The notes under the pieces were generated by a model. It ran no database searches and had not been told where the DNA came from. It was given only the letters and a program-made list of their open reading frames with translations. A program made the translations under genes and the position numbers. Source: Hydrangea macrophylla (Eukaryota > Streptophyta > Magnoliopsida > Cornales > Hydrangeaceae). Taken from it: a stretch of DNA of 64,000 bases. This document shows positions 1 through 9,952 of this stretch, in pieces. Each line of letters starts with the position of its first letter. The first letter of the stretch is position 1. The stretch is from assembly GCA_033977485.1 (NCBI GenBank), contig CM066988.1, positions 77,968,669 to 78,032,668 on the forward strand, given 5' to 3'.

Positions 1-151
1 ATATAACAATCAAAATTATAAAACGAGAAGTATCAAAGTGATTTTGCAAAAACTGTAGCTGACATCGTTTATTTAAGCACAAGAATCAAAATTTTGAAAA
101 TTTTAGTGTAAAAATGTATGTTGTGCATACCCCCAAACCTAAACCTTTCAT

Positions 152-165
152 TGTCCCCAATGAAA
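152..165 (-). repeat. Conserved 3' dyad CATTGGGGACAATG
   Basis: The minus strand reads CATTGGGGACAATG, a near-perfect dyad. Variants occur at 26594-26607 and about 32088-32101 in the other tRNA-Asp-type elements, always close to a run of G on the same strand. It is a useful marker for the 3' untranslated end of this element group. Function unknown. Confidence 0.6.
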
Positions 166-603
166 CAATAAAACGAAAGAAAGGAGAGTAGGTAAGAAAG
201 GAACGATATTACCTCGATCTCGACAATCACAAACAGGTGAACGTATAATAATATGGAATCAAAGTTCAATTACTCCAAACGAACCACTATTTCACCTGTT
301 AATACTTAACAAAAGAAAATTAAACTAACAAAAGAATAAGAAAAGCTAATAAAAATAAAAAATATATAATAAAAAAAACAAAACTAAATAAACAACAAGT
401 TAAACTAAACTAAATTAAACTAAACTAAATGATAATTGAAAAACTGTAAAGAAAATGAATAAAAACAAACAGAAACAGAACTAAGAAAACAAATATGAAC
501 TTAATCTAAAAGAACTGACAAGAATAAACAGAAAGGAAAAACAACTGACCAGGTTGGGAAAGAGAATATAAAAGAAGGAAAGAGAAAAACCCAGAAAACC
601 CTA

Positions 604-866
604 CCTCCCGCGAGCGGGCCGCTCGCGTGAGCTTCGCGCGAGCGAACCCCTCTGCGAGGTAAAGCAGAGGCCTATTTTATAAACTTAAAATAAAAATCTC
701 TAAGGCCCAAGATCGCGCAAGCGGGCCGCGCGATCGAACCCCTCGCGCGCGCGATTTTAGGCGCGAGATGAAACAGAGAGCTCATATAAAAGAAAAGTTG
801 GAAAAATTGGTCTAAGGGGGAATCTCGCGCGAGCAAAGTGTCGTGCGAGCGGGCCGCCCGCGCGAC
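604..866. repeat. Cluster of GC-rich palindromes (CGCGAGCGGGCCGCTCGCG type)
   Basis: Three sub-clusters (about 604-655, 711-765 and 825-866) are built from CGCGAGCG/CGCTCGCG half sites around a GGGCCGC core in otherwise AT-rich DNA. The same motif family occurs in the 5' LTR of the element (11016-11105). On the minus strand a TATA-like stretch (GTTTATAAAAT, about 673-684) sits between sub-clusters, so this may be an internal promoter. That reading is inference. Confidence 0.6.
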
Positions 867-1011
867 TTTGGTCTTTTCCTCTTGTTCTTTATAAAAATTT
901 ATATAAGTTCAAAATAATTTTACTCCGACCCCCAAACCTGTCCAGAAAACTCAAAAACAGACTCAAAATGACCCCAAAAATACTCAAAAAAATAGAAATT
1001 GACGAACTAAA

Positions 1012-1037
1012 GCTTGGGTTGCCTCCCAAGAAGCGCT
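1012..1037 (-). repeat. Conserved motif downstream of gag-pol (AGCGCTTCTTGGGAGGCAAC)
   Basis: The minus strand carries AGCGCTTCTTGGGAGGCAAC followed by CCAAGC. I recognise it as a very common motif just after the pol or env region of Athila-like plant elements. Its position right after the protease ORF confirms that the pol domains between protease and 3' region have been lost in this copy. Confidence 0.65.
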
Positions 1038-1169
1038 ATGTTTTACGTCTTTAGCTAGGCCATTCTAGCTCAAGATTCAAGGAGGCCGTAAATCGGACTG
1101 TGTACCCCTAAGGATATCAGGAAGAGCTCGATAGTAAGCAGAAATAATGTCGCTTTGGATTAATTCATT

Positions 1170-2213
1170 TTATGGATCATCCTTATTATGTTCAAATCTA
1201 TTTCTTACCTTCCGAGTGAATTCATTATTAGGGTCCAGATTATTTAAATTCATCCGCTCATTACGAATTATATTATTTTCCTCACCCATATTCAGTTCTT
1301 TGTCAGGCTCAATATTCCGTCTTACCTCACATAGGTAATCGTCGTCTTTAGGAGGTTGATCCATAGCATTAAAAACGTTTAATTTTAAGTTCATGTTCCC
1401 AAATGACACCTTCATTACCCCCGTTCGATAGTTAACACGAGCGTTAGCGGTTGCTAAGAATGGACGGCCTAAGATGACAAGAGTGTGTTTCCTAGCATCT
1501 AGCACGGGTTCAGTGTCAAGGACTATGAAGTCGACAGGATAATAGCATTTATCAACTTTAACCAAGACGTCCTCGACGATTCCTCTAGGTATTTTAATAG
1601 AACGATTCGCTAATTGTATGGTAGCAGCCGTAGGCTTAAGTTTACCTGGTCCTAGTTGTTTATAGACGTGATAAGGTAAGAGATTAATGCTAGCTCCTAA
1701 GTCAAGGAGAGCCCTATGAATGACCGTGTCACCTATGACACATGAAATAGTAGGCATACCGGGATCTTTATACTTCGGAGGAGCGTGTTGAAAAATGGAG
1801 CTTACTTTTTCCGTCAGAAAGACCTTTTTCGGTATATGACTGTGCATCTTGCGCTTTTGCGTGCACAAGTCTTTTAGACATTTAGCGTAAGTGGGAATTT
1901 GTTTTATCGCATCGAGGAATGGAATATTAATTTTTACTTGTTTAAATACCTCAAGTATATCTTCTATTTTTGAATTTTTCTTTGATAAATTAGACGGTTC
2001 CTCAACGTTTGGTGGATATGGCATTCTCGAAATATAATTCGTTGGGACTGGTTCATTCTCTTTCCTAACTTTATCCACATCCTTTTCTTTATTCGAGTTA
2101 ATGTATATCTCTTTTTCTCTCGCATTCGGAATTTCAACAATGTCCTCCCCACGAATAGTCGTCCTAGTTGACACAGCATTAACTTGCTCACTCGTACCCC
2201 ACCCTCATACTGT
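1170..2213 (-). pseudogene. Athila-type retropepsin (aspartic protease) region, frameshifted from gag
   Basis: This region would cleave the Gag-Pol polyprotein. The open stretch starting at 2174 contains a conserved lead-in (EVFKQVKINIPFLDAIKQIP), then the catalytic site LLDLGASINLLP, in which DLGA replaces the usual D-S/T-G-A as is common in plant Ty3 elements, and the downstream ILGRPFLATA flap/wing motif. It ends with a stop at 1170, only about 130 bp before the conserved 3' motif, and no RT follows. The link to gag needs a 1-nt frameshift near 2190-2210. Identification is firm; activity is unlikely. Confidence 0.85.
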
Positions 2214-2768
2214 CCCTTAAGGTTTTGTATAGTTTGACTAGACAGCTTACCCTCGTTTCTACGGCTCATTGTATTAGCTATTTGTCCCATTTAGGACTCA
2301 AGCTTCGCAATGGATTGTGTGTGAGAGTGCACTATTTGTGCTTGTGCTTGTACTTGTGTTTCAATGTTCTTAAGGGATGCCAACACCTTATCCTCAAAAG
2401 CGTTAACCCATGGAGGGTTAGGATTAGTTGGCGGGTGTTGGTATTGACTTTGTTGAAAATTGGGTCGGTAAGTATTAGAAAAATTGTTCGACATAGGATT
2501 ATAGTTATTTCGTGGGAATTGTTGCATAGAATTAGTGTGTTACTCAACAAATTCCAAATATTGAGATGCAGAAGGACATGCGAAGATATTATGAGACGGT
2601 TCAGAACATAATGTACATACTTCAGAAGAAGGTGGAGTAAACCTATTTCCCATCCTCATAAGTTGGTCAAGTTTTTTTATTTAATTCTTGAAATTCAATT
2701 GAATGACTTAACTCGAACTTTACCTCTCGCTTAGGTTGAAGGTATCCCTCAAAACGTACCGACACAGC
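2214..2768 (-). pseudogene. Gag C-terminus: zinc knuckle and Q/N-rich linker
   Basis: After the gag stop at 2769 the reading frame continues with interruptions. A clear CX2CX4HX4C zinc knuckle (CTLCSEPSHNIFAC) is encoded at about 2576-2617, followed by a Q/N/P-rich linker (open 2291-2527). The in-frame stops in the linker (after FVE and after KLES) are TAA codons that could derive from CAA by a C-to-T change. A frameshift near 2660 joins the capsid frame to the knuckle frame. Known role: binding the genomic RNA. Confidence 0.75.
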
Positions 2769-3662
2769 CTAATGCATCGAGTTCTCGCTTAACATTTTAA
2801 AAATTTTCCAGGCCTCGTCGGCGCTTTTGTGTAGGAATGTACCCGCACAAACGACGTCGACGGTATTAGGAACAGAGGGAATAAGTCTCTCGTAAAAGAC
2901 TTGAACTAATTTCCACTTAGGAACCTGATGATGTGGGCATGAGTGTAATAATTCTTTAAACTTTTTCCAAGTATCATAAAGCGTTTCCCCATCTTGCATC
3001 ACAAAGTTTGTTATCGATTTTCTTATTTGATTAATTTTTGTGATTGGGAAAAACTTTTGTAAAAATGCGTTGTGTAAGGCTTTCCATGTTTTTATAGTGT
3101 TTGGCTCAAGTGATTGAAGCCAATACTTCGCTTTATCCATTAAAGAGAATGGGAAGAGACGCAGTTTTAATTCATCATTAGTGAAATTCTGGATTTTTAA
3201 CATAGAGCAAATATCTTGAAAATCTCCTAAGTGTTGATATGGATCTTCATTTAAACGGCCATGGAAAGAAGGAAGTAGCGAGATGGTAGACGACTTTATC
3301 TCAAAGTGAGATGCCGTCGCCTCCGGTAATTCGATACCAGCTTGAGGCGTGTAAGTCGTAGGAATAAAATAATCTTTAAGTGGAGGAGGTGGAGGTATAT
3401 TAGGGTTATTTCCATTGTTTCTGTTGTTTCCAATGTCGGCCATTGGAATAGGCTCTATGTTCAAAGTTTGAGTTTTTCTTAAACGTTTACGGGTGCTTTG
3501 AATTTTCGCCTAAAACAATGACGATGGTTTTGGAGTCGACTCGTCGTCTATTTTCAACTGAGCTCTCGGAGCTTGGGTTGAAGACTTACTAATTCTAAGG
3601 GTACGTTCAAGTTCAAGATTGAAAGATTTTAATTCTGGTTTATTTGAACGTGTACCAAACAT
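2769..3662 (-). pseudogene. Athila-type Gag (capsid; retrotransposon gag domain)
   Basis: Structural protein of the virus-like particle. I place the start at the ATG at 3662-3660, because it gives the Athila-like N-terminus MFGTRSNKPELKSFNLELER and stays in frame through one TAG (probably an old CAG) into the long open stretch 2769-3464. That stretch has the retrotransposon gag domain: LKLRLFPFSLMDKAKYWLQS, then FLQKFFP and FKELLHSCPHHQVP. It ends with a stop at 2769 where related proteins continue to a zinc knuckle, so that TAG is probably also a nonsense mutation. The real initiator is uncertain because initiation at an internal ATG is possible. Confidence 0.85.
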
Positions 3663-4119
3663 AAACTAAAAAGAAAATAAACTAAAATAAAGACTGACTA
3701 AAATAAAAACAAAAAATAATCACAGAAGTAAGACAACAAGCAAGCACACAGTACTACTATGATGCATGAATATTATCCTGTAATGCAATGACCGCGTCAA
3801 GCCCAATGCCCCGGGTTTCCTAGCTAATGCACGTGAACAATCACTCCTAAACTAATGCAAATAGTGCGTCTCAGCGCCCTGACTTACAGTGGTTTGAAGC
3901 GAATTTCAAAGAAAGCAATTTACTTGGATTTTATTTATTTCTATTTTTTTTCGCGTAAGCTCCTTTGATGTGCTAAGCTATTCTTCTCCGAAATGCTAGA
4001 ACTTGAAGACTTGAAAAACTAAAAAAAAAATTAATTAGTAATTTAAAACAAAAACGGAAAATAAGAAAAATAAAAACTAATCTAATATTTACGAATTAAC
4101 TAAACTAAGATTATAAAAT
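3663..4119 (-). other. Athila leader segment
   Basis: Untranslated leader between primer site and gag, AT-rich, no ORF. Removing the two insertions (4120-7804 with one TSD copy, and 7813-9904) brings it next to the primer site at 9930-9946, giving a leader of roughly 0.5 kb, a normal length. Confidence 0.5.
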
Positions 4120-4424
4120 TGTCACGCCCCGCAGTAGCAAAAATAGAGAAAATAAATTCCTTTTTGGACTCGTAGGCCATGACAGTTGAAAGTCACCATA
4201 TTGTCCATAACCAAAGTCAAACCATCAGAGTAATGATTCAAACCACACATTGGAAAGTTCTAGGGTTGATATATAAAATCAGAGTTCAATACTAACTATT
4301 ACAAAACATAAGTATCGCAGAAGTACAAATACAGTATTACGGCAACATATGCCGATTACAAACTTAACTATTACAACGGTCTCTAAAACATAGGCTTAAA
4401 CTATCAACAGCAAGCTCCAAGTCT

Positions 4425-4556
4425 TCAGCTTGCGTAGTAGTCATCTCCAGCGTAGCCTCCGTCATCGTAGGCTCCATCCTCGTGGCCCCTATCCATGTAT
4501 GCATCACCTACATACTCATAACCCTGGCCAGCTGGACGTTGAATATCCAGCGGCAT
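4425..4556 (-). CDS. Small Tyr/Gly/Asp-rich ORF inside the solo LTR
   Basis: ATG at 4556 to TGA at 4425, 43 residues, ending in repeated Y, D and G (GAYDDGGYAGDDYYAS). It sits just downstream of an acceptor-like TTTCGTAG (minus strand, about 4570). Related solo LTRs have a different, Lys-rich short reading frame in the equivalent place (about 49003-49041). It may be a real terminal exon of a spliced LTR transcript or chance. I do not recognise a function. Confidence 0.3.
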   Translation of the reverse strand: MPLDIQRPAGQGYEYVGDAYMDRGHEDGAYDDGGYAGDDYYAS

Positions 4557-4721
4557 AAAACGCCGTCAGCTACGAAAGCCGAGTGAATGCAAATACTAAC
4601 AGAGTATCTACAGATATGTAGCATATAATGACAACATCAATAAAAAGGATCATCTCATCGTTCGTATGCATGTATGCACCAACTCAATATCTAACAACAG
4701 ATATCGTCCCAATCTCCTAAT

Positions 4722-5141
4722 ACATAACATAGACTCTTGGGTCCACATTAATCAGACACGTAGTCCCATACCTACGGTCTGTTCACTCTTGACACGCAGT
4801 CTCACACATAACATAGACTCTTGGGTCCACATTAATCAGACACGTAGTCCCATACCTACGGTCTGTTCACTCTTGACACGCAGTCTCACACATAACATAG
4901 ACTCTTGGGTCCACATTAATCAGACACGTAGTCCCATACCTACGGTCTGTTCACTCTTGACACGCAGTCTCACACATAACATAGACTCTTGGGTCCACAT
5001 TAATCAGACACGTAGTCCCATACCTACGGTCTGTTCACTCTTGACACGCAGTCTCACACATAACATAGACTCTTGGGTCCATATTAATCAGACACGTAGT
5101 CCCATACCTACGGTCTGTTTACTCTTGACACGCAGTCCCAA
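4722..5141. repeat. 84-bp minisatellite, 5 copies
   Basis: Unit begins ACATAACATAGACTCTTGGG and repeats at 4722, 4806, 4890 and onward with near-perfect identity. Because 84 is divisible by 3 one frame stays open through the array, which yields a spurious 165-codon ORF (4666-5163). Confidence 0.95.
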
Positions 5142-5237
5142 CGTTTCGGCCATCCCGCCCTGACATGGTTACTACGACACATAGCCCTTATATGATACAA
5201 CACGTAGCAATTATTACCGTACACAGCTCATATCACA

Positions 5238-6345
5238 GCACACAGCTCTATTACATCTCAGCACACAGCACTATCATTTCTCAGCACACAGCACTATTAT
5301 TTCTCAGCACACAGCACTTTTGTTACTCAGCACACAGCACTTTTGTTACTCAGCACACAGCCCTTTTGTTACTCAGCACACAGCACTTTTGTTACTCAGC
5401 ACACAGCACTTTTGTTACTCAGCACACAGCTCTTTTGTTACTCAGCACACAGCACTTTTGTTACTCAGCACACAGCTCTTTTGTTACTCAGCACACAGCA
5501 CTTTTGTTACTCAGCACACAGCACTTTTGTTACTCAGCACACAGCTCTTTTGTTACTCAGCACACAGCACTTTTGTTACTCAGCACACAGCACTTTTGTT
5601 ACTCAGCACACAGCTCTTTTGTTACTCAGCACACAGCACTTTTGTTACTCAGCACACAGCACTTTTGTTACTCAGCACACAGCTCTTTTGTTACTCAGCA
5701 CACAGCACTTTTGTTACTCAGCACACAGCTCTTTTGTTACTCAGCACACAGCACTTTTGTTACTCAGCACACAGCTCTTTTGTTACTCAGCACACAGCAC
5801 TTTTGTTACTCAGCACACAGCACTTTTGTTACTCAGCACACAGCTCTTTTGTTACTCAGCACACAGCACTTTTGTTACTCAGCACACAGCACTTTTGTTA
5901 CTCAGCACACAGCTCTTTTGTTACTCAGCACACATCACTTTTGTTACTCAGCACACAGCACTTTTGTTACTCAGCACACAGCTCTTTTGTTACTCAGCAC
6001 ACAGCACTTTTGTTACTCAGCACACAGCTCTTTTGTTACTCAGCACACAGCACTTTTGTTACTCAGCACACAGCTCTTTTGTTACTCAGCACACAGCACT
6101 TTTGTTACTCAGCACACAGCTCTTTTGTTACTCAGCACACAACACTTTTGTTACTCAGCACACAGCACTTTTGTTACTCAGCACACAGCTCTTTTGTTAC
6201 TCAGCACACAGCTCTTTTGTTACTCAGCACACAGCTCTTTTGTTACTCAGCACACAGCACTTTTGTTACTCAGCACACAGCACTTTTGTTACTCAGCACA
6301 CAGCTCTTTTGTTACTCAGCACACAACTCTTTTGTTACTTAGAAC
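5238..6345. repeat. 23-bp minisatellite, about 45 copies with higher-order pattern
   Basis: Unit CAGCACACAGCACTTTTGTT plus ACT. The main variant is A or T in CAGC[A/T]C. Variants run largely as A-A-T triplets and A-T doublets, that is 69-bp and 46-bp higher-order units. Because 23 is not a multiple of 3 and the unit lacks stops, three overlapping reading frames stay open; none is a credible gene. Confidence 0.95.
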
Positions 6346-7097
6346 ATTACGGCCACCTGCCCCAATACATAATACCCAACACGAAGTCCTACTGCTATAG
6401 CCTCCCATATCCGACACGTAGTCCAACTCTATCATACGTCGACCAAACACGAAGTCTCGAACCTGTCCCAGCACCTGGGATTCCACACTCAACATCATAC
6501 GGTCTTAGTGACCGCATTCACGCGCACCCATAAATAGTATCGACCTCTGCGGTCGATAGACCCACTAATATGCACGTCGGCTTCTCAATCTCGTTATTAT
6601 CTCATATATATCAAAAGGATATAACAACACAAGGAAAATACAGGGTATTATATATAACAACATTCAAACCCAAACTAGAATGAAATATTAGGCATCGTGT
6701 ATGATTCTAGTAAAAATAGGGCACAGGGGTATTTTGGTCATTTTCCAGTTTATAAGTCAGGATCCGAAAATGTAAAAGTTACGTGAGATCAAATAAATAA
6801 GTATTCATGTTGTAAGTTAAGAGTTTTCGATCCCCGTTAAGAAAATATCTTGATTTCAGTCGATTTAAGTGAAAATAGATCACAAGGGTATTTTGGTCAT
6901 TTTCCAGTTTTGTACGTCCACAACCGAATTTTATAAAAGTTCCGTGAGATTAAGTAAATAAGTATTCATGTTGGAAGTTAAGAGTTTTCGATCCTCATTA
7001 AGAATCCATCTCGATTCCAGTCGTATTTTAAAAATACCAGTTTATTGTATTTATGCCGTATTTATCTAAATACGTATAAGCATCACATAATTAATAT

Positions 7098-7135
7098 AAA
7101 TCATAATCATAATCATAATCATAATCATAATCATA
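7098..7135. repeat. (ATAATC)n microsatellite
   Basis: Six-base unit ATAATC repeated about six times inside the solo LTR. Confidence 0.9.
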
Positions 7136-7257
7136 TGTTCATAACAAAGTGTAATATAAATAGCTGAGTGAGTTGGAGACTCACCTAAATTCGCAGAATA
7201 ATAATGCTGAGAAAACCCGAAGAATCTTCGAATATAAAATTCCGGCTTCAAATAGCG

Positions 7258-7493
7258 TTCTTGGTGTTCTTGGTGTACTAGGTGTGTTCTTGGTGTTCTT
7301 GGTGTTTGTGTGTGTGTTCTTGGTGTTTGTGTGTGCGTTCTTGGTGTTCTTGGTGTTTGTGTGTGCGTTCTTGGTGTTCTTGGTGTTTGTGTGTGCGTTC
7401 TTGGTGTTCTTGGTGTTTGTGTGTGCGTTCTTGGTGTTCTTGGTGTTTGTGTGTGCGTTCTTGGTGTTCTTGGTGTTTGTGTGTGCGTTAGGA
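7258..7493. repeat. 30-bp minisatellite (GTTCTTGGTGTTTGTGTGTG type), about 6 full copies
   Basis: 30-bp units at about 7334-7493 preceded by shorter variants. The array lies between the putative minus-strand TATA box (7536-7552) and a donor-like site near 7184, so it would be in the first exon or leader of a minus-strand transcript. All the ORFs here are repeat artefacts. Confidence 0.9.
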
Positions 7494-8170
7494 TGACTTC
7501 TCAACCTTATATGTCTAAGGATAAATGTAATGGAATGGTCCCATATATATAGGAACCAAGGAGGGACCTCACCTTGCAATTACCAAGAGTTAAAGGTTCG
7601 AAGGATAATTATTTCCTTAAGGTATGTTTGGTTGGAAATCATAACTGGTCCAAATATACCAGATATTCACAAATCTGCTAAATTTCTGTTTCTAAAAATT
7701 CTGAAAATTTATAAACGAGTTCTATAAATACTGAATATTATAATAACAACATAAAAACACTATTAATCTTGGAAAATAAATATTTAAAAATAGCGGGTAT
7801 TACAAAAATTATGGGGGAATTATTAGAAAATCCGAAAAGTAACTTTCATAAGTTTCAAACTCCAATTTGTTTGACCATTTGTTAAAAAGGACAAAAGGAA
7901 TCTAAATCAGTGCTCGTACGGTATAAATGCGCGCACCATAGAAAATTTCGTGCATGAATTCAGCCTACACGCGCCACCACGCGCGGCCAAGCGCGCCACG
8001 CGCGAGGCTCTCTCCCCACTCTGCTCACACCATGTGAGCAATGTACCTTATCAATTCCAATTTCGAAAAATATTTTTAAACTTTAAACATCTATAACTTT
8101 TGACCTACAACTCCATTTTTTGCATATTTTATACCGTTGGAATCGTGTCGACGAGAGCTACAAAACTAGT

Positions 8171-8890
8171 ACTATTGTTGATATGTTTTGAGGAAAAAAA
8201 ATTCATGTTTTTACATACATGAATAATAAGTGAAATTTCACTTGATATACATAAAATATTAAGTGGAATTTTACTCAATTCTATAGCTTTAAAAGCTCTC
8301 CTTAAAACAGCCCTAAATTCAATTTTTGCAAAGCTCATAAACTAGTTACCAAATGAATTAACATGAAATTGTGCTTTAAAAAAAAAAGAAGCACCAAAAT
8401 GGGGGCCAAACTAAGCCTTAATGTTCATGAGTTAAGTGAAATTTCACTAAATATTCATGTTGGCATGGTGATTTGTTTTTTTTTTTTTTTAAACAATACA
8501 TATTTTGTTAAAATAAGCAAATTTCATAATCAATTATAAAACTCAAATTTTCAACCAAAACAAATGCAGGAATTCTTGTTAAAAATCGTCTTTTTTTAAA
8601 TTTATTGTTGATATGTTTTGAGAAAAAAGATTTTCATGTTTTTACATACATAAATAATAAGTGAAATTTCACTTGATATACATAAATATTAAGTGAAATT
8701 TCACTTGATATACATAAAATATTAAGTGAAATTTCACTCAATTCTAGAGCTTTTAAAAACTCTCTCCAAAAAAGCTCTAAGTTCCATTTTTGCAAAGCTC
8801 ATAAACTAGTTACCAAATGAATTAACATGAAATTGTGCTTTAAAAAAGGAGAAGCACCAAAATAGGGCCAAACTAAGCCTTAATGAGGTA
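8171..8890. repeat. Internal direct duplication, two copies of about 255-285 bp
   Basis: 8171-8425 and 8602-8890 share the same series of segments, including TATTGTTGATATGTTTTGAG and CAAAGCTCATAAACTAGTTA. The second copy has an extra unit of the AAGTGAAATTTCACTT palindrome. The duplication lies between the TIR arms of the foldback element. Confidence 0.9.
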
Positions 8891-9250
8891 GCAATGGCTT
8901 TATTGCTATTTGTCTTTTTTTAATTTTTTTTCTTCTCAAAACATATAAATTTGGCATACATAATATTTAGTGAAAATTCAATGAACCCGTATATGCTTTC
9001 TTCCTGAAAAACTTGAAGTTAAACTTAACATTCGTATACTCGTTTAGTGAGATTTCACTTAGTAGGTTAAGTGAAAACTCACTAACTATCCCAAAGGTCG
9101 CTAGAAGTAACTCTCTAGAGTTTAAGGTATAATTTGATACTTTGTTAAAAAGTCCTCAAGTGTCAATTTAAGTAAAATTTCACTTAATATTCATATACAA
9201 GTTCAGTGAAATTTCACTTAATATTTTTATATGCGAAGTGAAATTTTACT
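8229..9250. repeat. Dispersed AAGTGAAATTTCACTT palindromes
   Basis: About a dozen perfect or near-perfect copies of the 16-bp palindrome AAGTGAAATTTCACTT, for example near 8229, 8434, 8661, 8694, 8724, 9045, 9205 and 9236. All are inside the foldback element. Function unknown. Confidence 0.85.
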
Positions 9251-9929
9251 TCTTCTTTTTTCTCTTTCATATTAAACAATGCATATTTCCTTTATTAAAA
9301 AAAATCAAATTTCACAAATGAATTATAAAACATAGTTTTTCAATCCAAACAAATGCAAAATTCTTGCAAAAATTCACTAAAACTCTCCTTAAGAACAAAG
9401 TGAACATTCGATTTTTTTTTCCTCACATCATATCAACTTGGCATACGTGAATATAACGTGAAAATTCAATAACCCATACACAAATATTATGTGAAAATTT
9501 TATTAGGTTCATCTGGAGCATAATATGTAAAAATAAGAATTTTTTTCTTTTGCTCAAAAGGTATCAACAATGGTACTAGTATTGTAGCTCTCGTCGACAC
9601 GGTTCCAACGGTATAAAATTTGTAAGAAACAGAGTTGTAGATCAAAAGTTATGGAGGTTTAAAGGTTAAAAATGCATTTTCGAAATGGATATTATATGGT
9701 ACAGCCACTCACACGGTGTGAGTGGCTGAAACCAAAAATCGCGTGCGTGAGGGCTGGGGAATATGTGGGATCTCCTATAGTGCATGCACTTGTACCGTGT
9801 GAGCACTGAATTAAATTCCTTTTGTCCTTTTTAGAAAGTGGTCAAACCAATTGGAGTTTAAAACTTTTGAGAGTTAGTTGAGGGGTTTTCCAACAATTAT
9901 CTATAAAATTAAAGGTAGTGAATTGCAAT

Positions 9930-9946
9930 CCCCGGCAACGGTGCCA
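9930..9946 (-). other. Primer binding site, tRNA-Asp
   Basis: The plus strand reads CCCCGGCAACGGTGCCA, which matches the 3' end of plant tRNA-Asp plus CCA with one mismatch, so the minus strand is the primer site. It lies 6 bp from the LTR end at 9953. Confidence 0.85.
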
Positions 9947-9952
9947 AAAAAT

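Larger units (their letters stand above)
1..1011 (-). other. 3' non-coding region of the Athila-like element
   Basis: No coding potential is visible. The right part is GC-rich (600-870) and the rest is very A-rich on the plus strand. Near the left end lies a short dyad followed by a G-run (read on the minus strand), a combination seen in two other elements of this window (about 26573-26608 and 32070-32105). It normally lies downstream of the coding region in Athila-like elements. Confidence 0.5.
4120..7804 (-). mobile_element. Large solo LTR (TGTCACGCCCC family) with TSD AAAAT
   Basis: Ends are TGTCACGCCCCGC and GCGGGTATTACA, near-perfect inverted termini starting TG and ending CA. Perfect 5-bp target duplications AAAAT flank it (4115-4119 and 7805-7809). 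At 3685 bp it is very long for an LTR and is inflated by several minisatellites. A TATA box on the minus strand (CCTATATATATGGG, about 7536-7552) and a splice-donor-like AG/GTGAGT near 7184 suggest minus-strand transcription. Relatives with other sequences but similar ends lie at 35628, 45228 and 47675. Assignment to a chromovirus (Tekay/Del-like) is a guess from the termini. Confidence 0.85.
7813..9904. mobile_element. Long-TIR foldback element, MULE-like, non-autonomous
   Basis: Left arm (about 7813-8190) and right arm (about 9555-9904) are inverted copies of each other, sharing for example AACTCCAATTTGTTTGACCA and a GTGTCGACGAGAGCTACAA segment. No transposase is visible. Possible 9-bp duplications (AAAAATTAT on the left, TAAAATTAA on the right) match at 7 of 9 positions, consistent with but not proof of a MULE. 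It lies in the leader of the Athila element about 25 bp from its primer site. Confidence 0.75.

Noticed and set aside
4666..5163. 165-codon ORF with 28-residue repeats
   Set aside because: Product of the 84-bp minisatellite; no start context or homology seen.
5238..6345. CRISPR-like array of 23-bp repeats
   Set aside because: Units are directly adjacent with no variable spacers, and the host is a plant.
5165..6533. Three overlapping ORFs of 340-411 codons in all forward frames
   Set aside because: They are translations of the 23-bp minisatellite; three open frames follow from a stop-free unit whose length is not a multiple of 3.
7173..7579. Val/Leu/Phe-rich and Asn/Thr/Lys-rich ORFs on both strands
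   Set aside because: Artefacts of the 30-bp minisatellite.
9930..9946. tRNA-Asp gene fragment
   Set aside because: Only the 3' 17 bases, placed 6 bp from an LTR end: a primer site.
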